Positions 16,003 to 25,216 are shown, numbered from the stretch's first letter. The stretch is 64,000 nt of DNA from RI-153 sp963752935 (GCA_963752935.1 CAVWAL010000003.1:1-64000); one strand, 5' to 3'. Notes: generated by a model not told the origin, from the sequence alone. A program made the numbers and translations.

Positions 16003-16879
16003 TCACGCGTCACGTGAGCGCTTTCGATAGGTGATAGGCGTCATGCCCGTGCGCTCTTTGAAGACTATGTGAAAACGTGAGGGATCACTAAATCCACATT
16101 GCAAGGCCACCTCTGCCACAGAGAGCCGCGCATGGCGAAGCAAGGTGGTTGCAGAGCGCAGACGTGCTTCCAGTAACATCTCGCCGAAACTCTTGCCACA
16201 ACTCTCCTGGACAACATGTGCCATTCGGCTTGTGCTAAGTCCAAGCTCATCAGCCAGATCCGCAATGTTGATCGGCTCGCCGTGGCGTACATGGATGTAC
16301 TGCAAAATATAATCGCGCCGCGTCGTGAGATCGGTACTGGTGGGGCGTTTAAGCGGCTGCTTGAGCAATTTTGCGGCATCCACCATCCACAGATGCAGGC
16401 GCGCCGCCAGTTGACGAAGCCCTTCAAGGAAGATCTCCGACTCCTCTTCACCCACCGGCGGCGGCAACGGTGTTGACTCGTTCCAGGGCAGGTGCGTCGA
16501 CGGCGGCGCCGGATCACGCGTGAAGGTTTTGAGTCCCTTGCCCGGCATCCGCTGCCCGCCAAAAATAATCAGGACCCTCCGTCTTTCAATGCTGACCGGT
16601 ACCACCCATTCCACCAGTCCTGCGTGGCAGATCTGCGTTCGCCCGCTGGGGAAATTCCCAATCTGTGCGTAAAGATGTTCGCGTTCAAATGCAGAACATT
16701 TTGCGCGAAGGCCTGTGCTCTTGACGGCCAGACAGCAGGGTTATGCATGCCGAATGTGTTCCGGCCTGAAGTGGGGCAAGAGTTGAGCGCCTTCAAGATC
16801 GTAGATCGACAACATGCAGCTTGCTCCACGCCTCAAAGGCCTGGATCGCCCGTTCCGGTTCAGCAAAAAAGTCCATCAT
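16003..16879 (-). pseudogene. PocR-domain AraC-family regulator, frameshifted with internal stop
   Basis: The C-terminal 203 codons (16614-16003, GTG possible) give an intact AraC double HTH with 'INIADLADELGLSTSRMAHV' and 'VAEVALQCGFSDPSRFHIVF'. Upstream, the same frame encodes a PocR sensory domain ('PSGRTQICHAGLVEWVVPVS') interrupted by a TAA near 16738, and further up a shift near 16815 is needed to join 'MMDFFAEPERAIQAFEAWSK', whose ATG at 16879 looks like the true start. PocR domains bind small metabolites such as diols or hydrocarbon derivatives. Either the gene is decayed or the sequence has errors; the truncated HTH part could still be made. It stands divergent from the carbohydrate cluster at 17168. 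Confidence 0.75.
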
Positions 16880-17167
16880 TGGATTCACTCGATAGCAGGA
16901 TCCACCACATTTGCGACACAAGCAGCAAAGAAATTCACCGCCCCGGTACTCTACCATAGAGCACATCCATCACCTAACAAGCCGATTTGGTCCGCGTCAA
17001 GAAAGAGTTACTGGCGGTGCGCTAAGCCGCCAGCTTGCCAGCAAGGTGGTGTTTCAATATCAGACGACCTGGCTACAGGTTGTTTTGATGCTGTCGGTTT
17101 TTGCCCTTTGCTAACTTCGTTTACCCCAGCCTGGCGATCAACGACTCTTTGCTAAAGGAGAAAAGAA
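16880..17167. other. Divergent intergenic region
   Basis: Region between the PocR-AraC start and the binding-protein chimera. AAAGGAG precedes the ATG at 17168. No clear -35/-10 or repeat was found; it is the expected site for AraC control. Confidence 0.3.
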
Positions 17168-17773
17168 ATGGGAACGTGTATCACTCGTCGGCAAATGCTA
17201 CAACTAACCGGCGCCCTCGGTGTAAGCAGCTTGCTTGCTGCTTGTGCACCCGGTGTGTCCACTTCCCCTGGCGCATCAACCGGCGCTACCACCGGCAGCG
17301 CCCCCGCTGTGCTCACCGGCCCGAAGCGGGGAGGAACGCTCTTTTACGGCTTCCAAAATGACTGGAACTCGATGGATCCGCTCTACATCACTGTGGACGC
17401 GCCCGGCCCCGACATGATCTACAACTCGTGGGTGCGCTGGAAGCAGAACGAAGAGACTGGCGTCTGGGAAGCCGTACCCGAATTGGCCGAATCCTGGGAT
17501 CTTCAAGCGGATACGGCCACGCTGAACCTGCGCAAGGGCGTCACCTTTCACGACGGCACCGCGTGGAACGCTGCTGCCGCCAAGTGGAATCTCGATCGCA
17601 TGATCTTCGACCCCACCTCCCACGCCGTGGGCCACTTCAGCGCCATCGACCGCTCGCTCGCAGCGCGAGCCCTGCTGCTTATGCACATCCTCGACGCCAT
17701 CTACGCTTCGGCGGAGGACGGCGGCAAACAGGTGATCTTGCAACCACCAGAAAAGGCACAGACTCGTGACTGA
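17168..17773 (+). pseudogene. Chimera: solute-binding protein (SBP_bac_5) N-terminus fused to Gfo/Idh/MocA C-terminus
   Basis: Residues 1-45 are a Tat-like lipoprotein signal ('RRQMLQLTGALGVSSLLAAC'). Residues 50-160 are the N-terminal lobe of an oligopeptide/family-5 binding protein ('LTGPKRGGTLFYGF', 'LAESWDLQADTATLNLRKGV', 'FHDGTAWNAAAAKWNLDRM'). At about residue 163 it changes to 'LMHILDAIYASAEDGGKQV', the typical last segment of a Gfo/Idh/MocA oxidoreductase. The normal 500+ residue binding protein is thus truncated and joined in frame to another gene's tail. It overlaps the next gene by eight bases, as the oxidoreductase presumably once did. Confidence 0.75.
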
Positions 17774-19184
17774 GAAGTTCATCGGCATACAAGTGGGCTC
17801 CCACTCGCTCTTTGACGAAGGGATCGACCACGTTCTCGATACTGTCCAGGAAGCGGCCGGTGTCAACGCCGTTTTTGTCTACAGTCACATGTATCACCAC
17901 GGCTTCGCCAACGGCCGTACGCTCAACGCGCTCGCCCCCGATCACAGTGTGCCGCCGCAGGATCCGGCCCGCCGGCGGTTACCCATGGTCTGGGCCGAAC
18001 CCCACCACCAATACTACGCCGGGACGGTCCTACGCCATCAACGGAACGGCGAAACCGAGTACGCGTCTCGTGATCCCCTGGCGGAAGTTCTTGAACCGGC
18101 CCGTCAGCGAGGAATCCAGGTTTTTGCCCGAATTCTCGAAGGGCATTTGCCGGCGCTGGCCCGAATGGTGCCCAACTGGGTCAAAGCACTGGGGATCGAC
18201 GTTTACGGGCGGCTGCATTCGCTGCCCTGTTGGAACAACCCTCACTATCGCCTGTGGTGGTTGTCCACCCTGGAAGATCTCTTCAAGACATACGATCTGG
18301 ATGGATTCAAGTACGGTGCAGAGCGGAGCAGCCCGCTCTCGACGCTGCTGTTGGGCAAAGGCAACGCGTACACCAACGACGTGCCCAGTTGCTTTTGCGA
18401 TCACTGCCGCAAAAAGGCGACAGACAAAGGAATCAACTTCGAGCGCGCTCGCCAGGGATTTCAGCAACTCTTTGAATACATCCAGGCGCTAAAAGATGGT
18501 TCCGCCAACACTGTGGACGGCGTCATGGTGTCGATCTGGCGCATTCTGCTCCGATTCCCCGAAATTCTGGCCTGGGACTACTTTCAGCATCAGTCCAAGG
18601 AAGAAGTTGCCAGAGAGATGTACGGCAGCATCAAGGCGATCAAACCCGATGCACAGGTCGGTTGGCACGTCTATCACCGCGGCACCACGTGGGATATGTT
18701 CTACCGCGCCGCCATGGATTACGCCGACATGGCCCACTATGCCGATTGGATCAAACCTGTGATCTACCATGACGTGGCCGGGCCGCGCATTCAGCGGGAT
18801 GTCAGCGGACTGCACGAGACCTCTCTACGTGAGCTGACCGAAGAACAGATTTTAAACGGACTCTACGCTTCGATGCGGTTCAACGCGCAGTTGGAACCAG
18901 AGTTCGAGCAACTCTGTACTCAAGGACTTTCGCCCGACTATGTCTTCCGAGAGACGAAACGCTGTGTCGACGGCGTCGCCGGTCGAATTCCTGTCTACGC
19001 CGGCGTCGGTTTCGACATCCCCTGGGAAGGTGAGTATTTCCCGAGCAATCCCAAACGCACCTATGATGTTGTGTGCAAGGCGTTCGAAGCGGGCGCAGCC
19101 GGGCTTGTCATCTCTCGCGAATATGACGAGATGCGTTTGAATAATCTGCGCGCCGTGGGCGACGCCATCAGAAGTTTGCCCTAG
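17766..19184 (+). CDS. Putative glycoside-hydrolase-like TIM-barrel protein, paralog 1
   Basis: A 472-residue protein, GTG start, no signal peptide, so cytoplasmic. Motifs shared with the next gene include 'YGRLHSLPCWNNP', 'DLDGFKYGAERSSPL', 'CFCDHCRKKA' and 'GAAGLVISREYDEMR'. The alternating beta-strand/helix pattern, a Cys-x-Cys-x-x-Cys cluster after the 'DGF' strand and acidic residues at strand ends resemble uncharacterised (beta/alpha)8 glycoside-hydrolase-like families. Substrate and reaction are unknown; the neighbourhood of importer, Gfo/Idh and sugar-acid dehydratase relics suggests carbohydrate catabolism. It is intact, while almost all its neighbours are broken. Confidence 0.7.
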   Translation: MTEKFIGIQVGSHSLFDEGIDHVLDTVQEAAGVNAVFVYSHMYHHGFANGRTLNALAPDHSVPPQDPARRRLPMVWAEPHHQYYAGTVLRHQRNGETEYASRDPLAEVLEPARQRGIQVFARILEGHLPALARMVPNWVKALGIDVYGRLHSLPCWNNPHYRLWWLSTLEDLFKTYDLDGFKYGAERSSPLSTLLLGKGNAYTNDVPSCFCDHCRKKATDKGINFERARQGFQQLFEYIQALKDGSANTVDGVMVSIWRILLRFPEILAWDYFQHQSKEEVAREMYGSIKAIKPDAQVGWHVYHRGTTWDMFYRAAMDYADMAHYADWIKPVIYHDVAGPRIQRDVSGLHETSLRELTEEQILNGLYASMRFNAQLEPEFEQLCTQGLSPDYVFRETKRCVDGVAGRIPVYAGVGFDIPWEGEYFPSNPKRTYDVVCKAFEAGAAGLVISREYDEMRLNNLRAVGDAIRSLP

Positions 19185-19213
19185 TCATCCTCAACTCGTG
19201 GAAAGGAACGGCC

Positions 19214-20632
19214 ATGTCCGCACCCATGATCGGCGTACAACTTGGCGCCCACAGCGTCTTCGATGAAGGCGTGGATCACGTCCTTGATCTCCTGCAAGAG
19301 ACCGCCGGCGTCAATACACTCTTCGTCTACAGCCACACCTACCAGGGCTTCTCCAAAGAGCGCTCCCTTGGCGCACTGGCCGACGATCACGGCGTCCCCG
19401 TCAGGGACCCGTCGACGCGCGACATCGCCCGTGTCTGGGTAGAGCCGCACGACGAATACTACGCCGGCACCATGCTGCGCCACCGCCGCTCCCCCGACAG
19501 CGAGGAATACGCCGATCGCGACGTCCTGGCGACGCTGCTGGAACCGGCGCGGCGGCGCGGGATGCAGGTCTACGCCCGTATCCTCGAAGGCAGTGGACCA
19601 GCGCTGGCCGCCTTCCTGCCCAACTGGGTAAAGACACTGACCGTGGACGTCTATGGGCGCACCCATCATCTGCCCTGCTGGAACAACCCCGACTACCGTC
19701 TCTGGTGGCTCTCGACAGTGGAAGATCTCTTCAAGAGCTACGATCTCGACGGCTTCCAATGGGGCGCGGAGCGGGTGGGTCCGCTGTCGTTGGCGCTCTT
19801 CAACCACCGCCTGGCCGACGGAGTGCCCTTCTGTTTCTGCGAACATTGCCTGGCCAAAGGCCGCGCCGCCGGGATCGACGTCGAGCGCGCCCGCACCGGC
19901 TTCCGCCTGCTCCACGAATTCCTGTACGGACTGTCCAACGGGCAGCCCAATCCGGCGGACGGCGTGATGGTCTCCGTGCTGCGTATCCTGCTCAAGTATC
20001 CCGAAATTCTATCCTGGGAAATGCTATGGCGCACCTCTAAAGAGGAACTGGCTGCGCAGATCTACGGGGCCGTGAAGATGATCAAACCGACGGCACAGGT
20101 GGGGCGGCATATCGATCACCAGCAATCGACGTGGGATCCCATCTACCGCGCCGAGGTGAGCAACGCCGAAATCGCCAACTATTGCGATTTCCTCAAGCCG
20201 ATCCTCTACCACGACATCGCCGGGCCACGGGTCAAGCACTGGCACCTGGGCCGCGCCCACGAAACCACCATGCGCGACTTCTCGATGGAACAACTGCTGC
20301 CACTGTTCTATGCCGTCGCCGGTCTCGACGCTGCCCAGGAACCCACCCTCGACGAAATGGACGTCCGCGGCTTCTCGCCCGACTACGTCTATCGCGTCAC
20401 CAAACGCTTTGTCGACGGCGTACAGGGTAAAGTCCCCATCATCGCGGGGATCGGCATTGACGTACCGTGGCAGGGCGAGCATTTTCCCAGTGATCCCGAA
20501 GTTGCCTACCAGGCTACGCTCAAAGCGTTCGAGGCAGGCGCGGCCGGCATCCTCATTTCTCGGGAATACGACGAAATGCGCGTCGCCAACCTGCGCGCCA
20601 TTGGTCGTGCCGTCAAATCCTGGGGGCAGTAA
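19214..20632 (+). CDS. Putative glycoside-hydrolase-like TIM-barrel protein, paralog 2
   Basis: Also exactly 472 residues and colinear with the preceding protein from 'IGVQLGAHSVFDEGVDHVLD' to the C-terminal 'ISREYDEMR' motif. GGAAAGGAA precedes the ATG by six bases. Shared landmarks: 'YGRTHHLPCWNNP', 'GAERVGPL', 'CFCEHCLAKG', 'VPIIAGIGIDVPWQGEHFPS'. The conserved 'PCWNN' and 'CFCxHC' segments are probably active-site or metal-related. The tandem copies presumably arose by duplication and may act on related substrates or as a heteromer. No family name can be assigned with confidence. Confidence 0.7.
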   Translation: MSAPMIGVQLGAHSVFDEGVDHVLDLLQETAGVNTLFVYSHTYQGFSKERSLGALADDHGVPVRDPSTRDIARVWVEPHDEYYAGTMLRHRRSPDSEEYADRDVLATLLEPARRRGMQVYARILEGSGPALAAFLPNWVKTLTVDVYGRTHHLPCWNNPDYRLWWLSTVEDLFKSYDLDGFQWGAERVGPLSLALFNHRLADGVPFCFCEHCLAKGRAAGIDVERARTGFRLLHEFLYGLSNGQPNPADGVMVSVLRILLKYPEILSWEMLWRTSKEELAAQIYGAVKMIKPTAQVGRHIDHQQSTWDPIYRAEVSNAEIANYCDFLKPILYHDIAGPRVKHWHLGRAHETTMRDFSMEQLLPLFYAVAGLDAAQEPTLDEMDVRGFSPDYVYRVTKRFVDGVQGKVPIIAGIGIDVPWQGEHFPSDPEVAYQATLKAFEAGAAGILISREYDEMRVANLRAIGRAVKSWGQ

Positions 20633-20652
20633 TCTTCAACCTCGGTGCTGGT

Positions 20653-21300
20653 TTGTGCCTACCCGCCGCGAACTTGACTGCGGTAGGCGGCGAACTTTCG
20701 TTGGTGCCTCACGTGTGCGAAAGCTACGCGCTGAACGACGATGCCACGGCGTATACCTTTTATCTGCGCGAAGGCATGAGATGGTCTGACGGCCAGCCGC
20801 TCACCACCGAGGATGTGCGCTTCCGCCACGCCCTTTCGGTGGCCATCGACCGCTTTGAGATCAACAACCTCGTCTTTTCAGGGCTGGCAGAACCCCGCCA
20901 GGCTTGTCCGGTGAGCGGATCTCCACAGTATGATGCAGAGTGGGAAACCAAGTGGATCGAGTTCGATCAGGAGACGGCGAATCAACTGCTCGACGAGATT
21001 GGCCTGACCGAGCGCGATGCCGAGGGCTTCCGGGTGCGCAGCGACGGCGAGACAGTGGCCCTGATCCTCGAATTCGCACAGGACGCCCTTGCCGGCCCCG
21101 TCGACATGCACGAACTGGTCAAAGACTACTGGGAACAGATCGGCGTGAAGGTGACACTGAACGCGGTGGAACGCTCTCTGTACGAGGCCCACAACACCGC
21201 CAACGAACTGCAATTCGCCGTGTGGACAGCCGACCGCAGCGCCGTTATCCCTGCTGATCCCTCGTGGTACACGTGGGGTGGCTTTGCCGGACATTATGGA
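20653..21300 (+). pseudogene. Family-5 solute-binding protein with internal deletion
   Basis: 'CESYALNDDATAYTFYLREG' and 'MRWSDGQPLTTEDVRF' belong to the first lobe, but the sequence jumps directly to 'RHALSVAIDRFEINNLVFSG', which normally lies some 200 residues later, then continues to 'DPSWYTWGG' and passes into a foreign tail. There is no signal peptide or proper start. The gene therefore has lost its 5' end, its middle and its 3' end. Relative to the chimera at 17168 it could be the other end of the same or a paralogous binding protein. Confidence 0.75.
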
Positions 21301-21305
21301 CGCTG

Positions 21306-21715
21306 GTACACCAGCAACGGCGATTGCCGGCGGTGAACATGAGTATACGCGCTGGGGAATCAAAGCCCTGCTTGATCAACGCGCCGTCGACATCCTCCAG
21401 CCCGATCCCACGTGGGCCGGCGGCATCACAGAGATGACCAAAATCTGCGCGCTGGCATCGAGTTACGGGGTGCCGGTCATCCCTCACCATGGCGGCCTGG
21501 CGTCGTTGCACCTCATCGCCGCGCAGACGCCTGCGGTATGCCCGATGCAGGAATGGCTGTTCCAGGCTGGGCGGCGTGACAATGTCTTCCTCCAACACAA
21601 AATTGAACCGACAAACGGCGCCTTCGACCTGCCGCCTGGGCCGGGTCTGAGCATGGCGCTGGACGAAGACGCCATCGTCACACGTGAAGCGATCCAGTTT
21701 GGCGGCAAGGGGTGA
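21306..21715 (+). pseudogene. Enolase-superfamily dehydratase (mandelate racemase / L-rhamnonate dehydratase-like), C-terminal fragment
   Basis: 'GGEHEYTRWGIKALLDQRAV', 'DILQPDPTWAGGITEMTKIC' and 'GVPVIPHHGG' are the final barrel strands of an acid-sugar dehydratase, with the metal-binding Glu in 'GGEHE' and the catalytic His in 'PHHGG'. The capping domain and first strands are absent. It directly follows the deleted binding-protein gene, with no start signal of its own. Confidence 0.75.
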
Positions 21716-21719
21716 GCCT

Positions 21720-22418
21720 GTGCAAGACCAGATGCTGTTGCAGGTCAACGAACTACGCAAATACTATCCAATCCACGAAGGGCTTTTTTCGCGCACCGTA
21801 GGGCATGTCAAAGCGGTGGATCGGGTCACTTTCTTGATCCGCGCCGGGGAGACGCTGGGGCTGGTGGGGGAAAGTGGCTGCGGCAAGTCGGTGATGGCGC
21901 TGGCGTGTCGTCCCAATCTGCTGATTGCCGACGAACCCACCACGGCCCTCGATGTCACCACCCAGGCGCAGATCCTGACGCTCATGCGAGAACTTCAGCA
22001 CGAATTGGGCATGGCCATCGTTTTCATCACCCATGATCTGGGCGTCATCGCACAGATGACCGAAACCGTGATGGTGATGTACCTGGGCCGTGTGGTGGAG
22101 ATGGCGCAGATTGACCCCCTGTTTTACGCGCCGCAGCACCCTTACACCCAGGCGCTTTTGCGGTCGATCCCACGGTTAGGGGAACGGACGCGTAGCCGTA
22201 CGTCCACGCGGTTGAACGCCATCCAGGGCACCGTGCCGGATCCCTATGCAATGCCACGTGGATGTGCTTTTCACACACGTGGCGCCTTCAATGATCATGC
22301 CCGCTGCGAGCTAGAGGAACCGGCGCTGCGTGAGATCCGTCCTGGTCACTTCAGTCGCTGTCACTACGCCGGAGAACTGGCGTTGCCCGGTGTAGGGTTA
22401 ATTGACCCCATAACGTAG
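21720..22418 (+). pseudogene. Oligopeptide ABC ATPase with core deletion (OppF/OppD-like chimera)
   Basis: GTG start with AAGGGGTGA upstream. The protein of about 232 residues has Walker A 'GLVGESGCGKSVMAL' but then jumps to 'CRPNLLIADEPTTALDVTTQ' (Walker B), so the Q-loop, helical domain and LSGGQ signature (about 100 residues) are missing. The C-terminal oligopeptide-transporter extension with 'PRGCAFHTRG' and 'RPGHFSRCHY' is present. Without the signature it cannot hydrolyse ATP normally. The N-terminal part with 'YYPIHEGLFSRTVGHVKAVD' is OppF-like; the remainder could come from a second ATPase. Confidence 0.8.
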
Positions 22419-22473
22419 CCAACCTCATATCAATTAATTGAAACTGCAGACAAATCAGGAGAGCCACGAGCCG

Positions 22474-22612
22474 ATGAAAATCGATAGCGTCAAGACCTTC
22501 ATTCTGCGAGCACCGTTGGCGAGAAGCGCTTCTTCTCCTCGCAATGTGCATTCCCCGAACGCAGCAGTTTGCTGGTCCGGATCGAGACGGACTGTCATGA
22601 CTCAGTTGGTTT
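22474..22612 (+). pseudogene. Enolase-superfamily dehydratase, N-terminal fragment
   Basis: ATG at 22474 opens MKIDSVKTFILRAPL, then after a one-base shift the adjacent frame gives 'EKRFFSSQCAFPERSSLLVR' and 'IETDCHDSVGF' before a stop, a recognisable start of a mandelate-racemase-type capping domain. It is the missing kind of segment for 21306-21715 but lies downstream of it, so the halves are in reversed order or come from two paralogs. Confidence 0.6.
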
Positions 22613-22849
22613 TTAGCACCTTTCTCTGTCAACATATTTCAGGACTTGACACCTCGCGCTGTCCCATTGCCTTCAACAGATCAGAGCACAAGCAATAGAC
22701 TGCTATAATCTGAATATCCATGAGGAGTCTCCGTTTATCTGGCAAACAGAATACTTGTTCTATCACCAACTGTGCCCGGACGTACCAGGATTACTCAAAT
22801 CCTACAAAACCTATCCTTCAAGGTAGCAACTTGGGTGATTATAAGTGTC
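22613..22849. other. Spacer at the left edge of the AT-richer block
   Basis: No gene seen. TATAAT occurs at about 22703-22708 without a matching -35. Base composition becomes visibly more AT-rich from here to about 33.8 kb. Confidence 0.3.
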
Positions 22850-23518
22850 TCAAGCAAAGAAGAGCAATAATAGGTCCCAATTTTGAATAACGTCATAAAC
22901 AGCAATGCCAATCAACAGCAAACCGCCGATGAGATTAACGATTCTGCTGTTGCGAGCAAAGAAGGCCGTCAACTGGCGTTGAAGTGCACCGGAGAGCAAT
23001 GAAAGGATCAAGAGAGGCATGCCAAGCCCTACGCCAAACCAGAGGAATATCCATAGCTGATTGAACGCCTCGCCCACTGTGAAAGACAAGGCGAAGATGC
23101 TGACCACCATTGGACCCGAACAGGGAAGTGCGATAGGGCCATAAAGCAGACCGTACACATAGGCATTGCCAAATGGATGACTTAACACAGGCAGGCGAAT
23201 TTGGGGCAAGGTTTTGAAGGGGTTGCGATCCAATATGAGCAGGATGCCTAAAATTAAGATCAAGAGGTCGGTAAGCGGAATGAGATAGACAAGAACTTTA
23301 CCGACAGGCACGGCGAGCAGGGCAATCACGCCGCCCAGGGCCACCATCATGGTCAACACCCCTGCAAGCACAAACAAACCTAGAAAATACTTTTTCCTTG
23401 CCATTTCACCCTGGCCGCTCAAGTAAGCCAGAAAACCCGGGTAAAGAGGAAGGATGCACGGACTGGTGGTTGTCAAAAGGCCAAGAAACAGGGATGTAAC
23501 TGCAAGGTTACTATCCAT
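22850..23518 (-). CDS. ccdA: CcdA/DsbD-type thiol-disulfide transporter
   Basis: A 222-residue membrane protein with six predicted helices. The two family cysteines are C21 in 'TTTSPCILPLYPG' and C133 in 'IALPCSGP', on helices 1 and 4. CcdA carries electrons from cytoplasmic thioredoxin across the membrane to exported thiol-disulfide proteins. The gene follows a thioredoxin-like lipoprotein gene by 17 bp, its natural partner. Length agrees with the short CcdA family rather than full DsbD. Confidence 0.92.
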   Translation of the reverse strand: MDSNLAVTSLFLGLLTTTSPCILPLYPGFLAYLSGQGEMARKKYFLGLFVLAGVLTMMVALGGVIALLAVPVGKVLVYLIPLTDLLILILGILLILDRNPFKTLPQIRLPVLSHPFGNAYVYGLLYGPIALPCSGPMVVSIFALSFTVGEAFNQLWIFLWFGVGLGMPLLILSLLSGALQRQLTAFFARNSRIVNLIGGLLLIGIAVYDVIQNWDLLLLFFA

Positions 23519-23535
23519 TTGTCATCCGCTGCGAG

Positions 23536-24111
23536 TTATTTGGCGAGATAAGGCTCGACTGCCTTTTGAAGTGCTTCAACATCTTTGAGGCCGTATTCCA
23601 ACTGGTGAACTTCGCCATTGCGGTCAATAATCAACATGGGGGCAAGAGGAGGATTCAAGTATTGAGCCGAATATAAATTACCCAGCGCTCGTGCAACCAA
23701 GAGCGGCGCGACTGCAACGTGCCAGTCAAGTCCGTAATCAGCGGCGTATGACTTAAGCGAGGCAGCCTCTTCATTCACATCCACATCCAGACTGACCGAG
23801 ATCAAGTCTTCCGGGTTTCCAAGCGCTTCGTGAAGTCTCTGCACGTATCCCGCCTGAAGAAGGCAGGTGGGGCACCACATGGCCATGGTCTCGAGAAGGA
23901 CAACCTTTCCGGCATAATCGTTCATGGTAAAGGTCTCGCCGGTTTGAACATCTGTCAATTCCATGCCGAACCATTCCGGGGGGGCGGTTGGGGTGGGTGG
24001 AGCAACCACTGGTTCTGGTGAGCTGACCGCACTTGCTTGTGGCGAAGCGCAGGCAGACAGACCAAAAACACAAAAGACGAGAAAAGCGCATAGCTGCAAG
24101 AGTTTTTTCAT
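23536..24111 (-). CDS. TlpA/ResA-like thioredoxin-fold lipoprotein
   Basis: A 191-residue protein. Signal peptide with lipobox GLSAC (Cys 21), a Pro/Ala/Ser-rich linker to about 45, then a thioredoxin fold with redox motif C80-P-T-C83 in 'ETMAMWCPTCLLQ' and a cis-Pro region 'PPLAPMLIIDRNGEV'. It would act outside the membrane as a thiol-disulfide reductase, kept reduced by the CcdA protein encoded next. Typical roles are cytochrome c maturation or oxidative protection; no cytochrome genes are in the window. Confidence 0.9.
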   Translation of the reverse strand: MKKLLQLCAFLVFCVFGLSACASPQASAVSSPEPVVAPPTPTAPPEWFGMELTDVQTGETFTMNDYAGKVVLLETMAMWCPTCLLQAGYVQRLHEALGNPEDLISVSLDVDVNEEAASLKSYAADYGLDWHVAVAPLLVARALGNLYSAQYLNPPLAPMLIIDRNGEVHQLEYGLKDVEALQKAVEPYLAK

Positions 24112-24135
24112 TAAAGGCTCTCCGGTAGAAGCACG

Positions 24136-24223
24136 TCACCACTCAGGCCGGGCAAAGAAACCGAGTTTTTTGGTCAACCCAGTATTTTGTCGACCAAAGA
24201 CTCGGTTTCTGGCTCAGTAGTGA
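24136..24223. repeat. Long imperfect palindrome, MITE-like
   Basis: Nested arms: AGAAACCGAGT (24156-24166) with ACTCGGTTTCT (24200-24210), TTTGGTC (24169-24175) with GACCAAA (24192-24198), and a degenerate outer pair TCACCACTCAG / CTCAGTAGTGA. It separates the TlpA gene from yjfF on the same strand. A related degenerate sequence (AAGAAACGGAGTTTTTCG) occurs at about 29193-29210. Confidence 0.65.
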
Positions 24224-24235
24224 CAAAAATGCGAC

Positions 24236-25216
24236 CTAAGAATGCTTTTTTCTCATATAGAACAGGCTTTGAATTCCGATAAAGATCAATGTCAAAACAC
24301 CAACCCCAATCCGGGTCCACCATGAGCTCAAGGTGCCATTAAATTGCAGGATGGAGACGATGGTACCGTTGATAAGTACCCCAAACAGAGTACCGATTAC
24401 ATTTCCTACCCCGCCAGTTAACAACGTGCCACCAATGACCACCGAGGCAATGGCGTCCAGTTCCATGCCGGGTGCATACCCTCCATACCCAGAGAGCAAT
24501 GAGACGCTCCACACAATCCCAGCCAAAGCCGAGCAGAAGCCGCTAAAGGAATACACGATGATCTTTGTGCGCCCAACTGGCAGGCCCATCAACCTGGCAG
24601 ATTGTTCATTGTTGCCAATGGCATAGACAGTGCGCCCGAAGCGCGTGAAAAAGGACAGGTAAATTACCACCAACAATAATATCGGGCCAACAAGAGAAGG
24701 AATATACACATATTCCTTGGCAAAGAAAGGAATATGTACTTTTGTCAACGCCAGATAACGATATGTCAGGTTTTGAATCGGTAAGGCTTCCAGAGTGATC
24801 ACATAAGCCATACCCCGTGCGAAAAAGAGTCCCATCAAGGTCACAATAAAAGGTTCCACCTTCAAAAAGTGAATGATAGAACCCAGCGTAAACCCAAATA
24901 CGATACCCATCAACAACATTAATGGCATCACAGCCACCGGGTTTGCACCTTTTGCCAGCAGAGCGGCTGAGGCGGCAGAGGTCAGCGCGATCATACCCGC
25001 CACAGAAAGATCGATCCCTTTTGTAATGATCACAAACGTCATCCCAATCGAAACGATCATCAAACTGGCCGTGTTGATAAACAGGTTAAAAAACACCTGT
25101 GGTTTTTGCATGGTAGGGTACAAACGCCCACCGATAAAATAGACCAGGAAAAATACCGCTATCGTGGTCAGTAGGGGGCCATTATTTAACACGAAGTACT
25201 TAATTCGTTGCGCCAT
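24236..25216 (-). CDS. yjfF: CUT2 sugar ABC transporter permease, YjfF-like
   Basis: A 326-residue permease with about ten hydrophobic segments. 'SIGMTFVIITKGIDLSVAGM' and 'MELDAIASVVIGGTLLTGGV' are hallmark motifs of the RbsC/XylH/YjfF permease family. The ATG at 25216 is chosen because AAAGGGG lies seven bases upstream; it overlaps the end of the preceding permease gene by 17 bp, which implies coupled translation. Paired permeases next to a YtfR-type ATPase are characteristic of the galactofuranose importer YtfQ-YtfR-YtfT-YjfF. Confidence 0.88.
   Translation of the reverse strand: MAQRIKYFVLNNGPLLTTIAVFFLVYFIGGRLYPTMQKPQVFFNLFINTASLMIVSIGMTFVIITKGIDLSVAGMIALTSAASAALLAKGANPVAVMPLMLLMGIVFGFTLGSIIHFLKVEPFIVTLMGLFFARGMAYVITLEALPIQNLTYRYLALTKVHIPFFAKEYVYIPSLVGPILLLVVIYLSFFTRFGRTVYAIGNNEQSARLMGLPVGRTKIIVYSFSGFCSALAGIVWSVSLLSGYGGYAPGMELDAIASVVIGGTLLTGGVGNVIGTLFGVLINGTIVSILQFNGTLSSWWTRIGVGVLTLIFIGIQSLFYMRKKHS

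Noticed and set aside
17041..17167. Riboswitch before the carbohydrate cluster
   Set aside because: No conserved riboswitch core or paired structure could be recognised.
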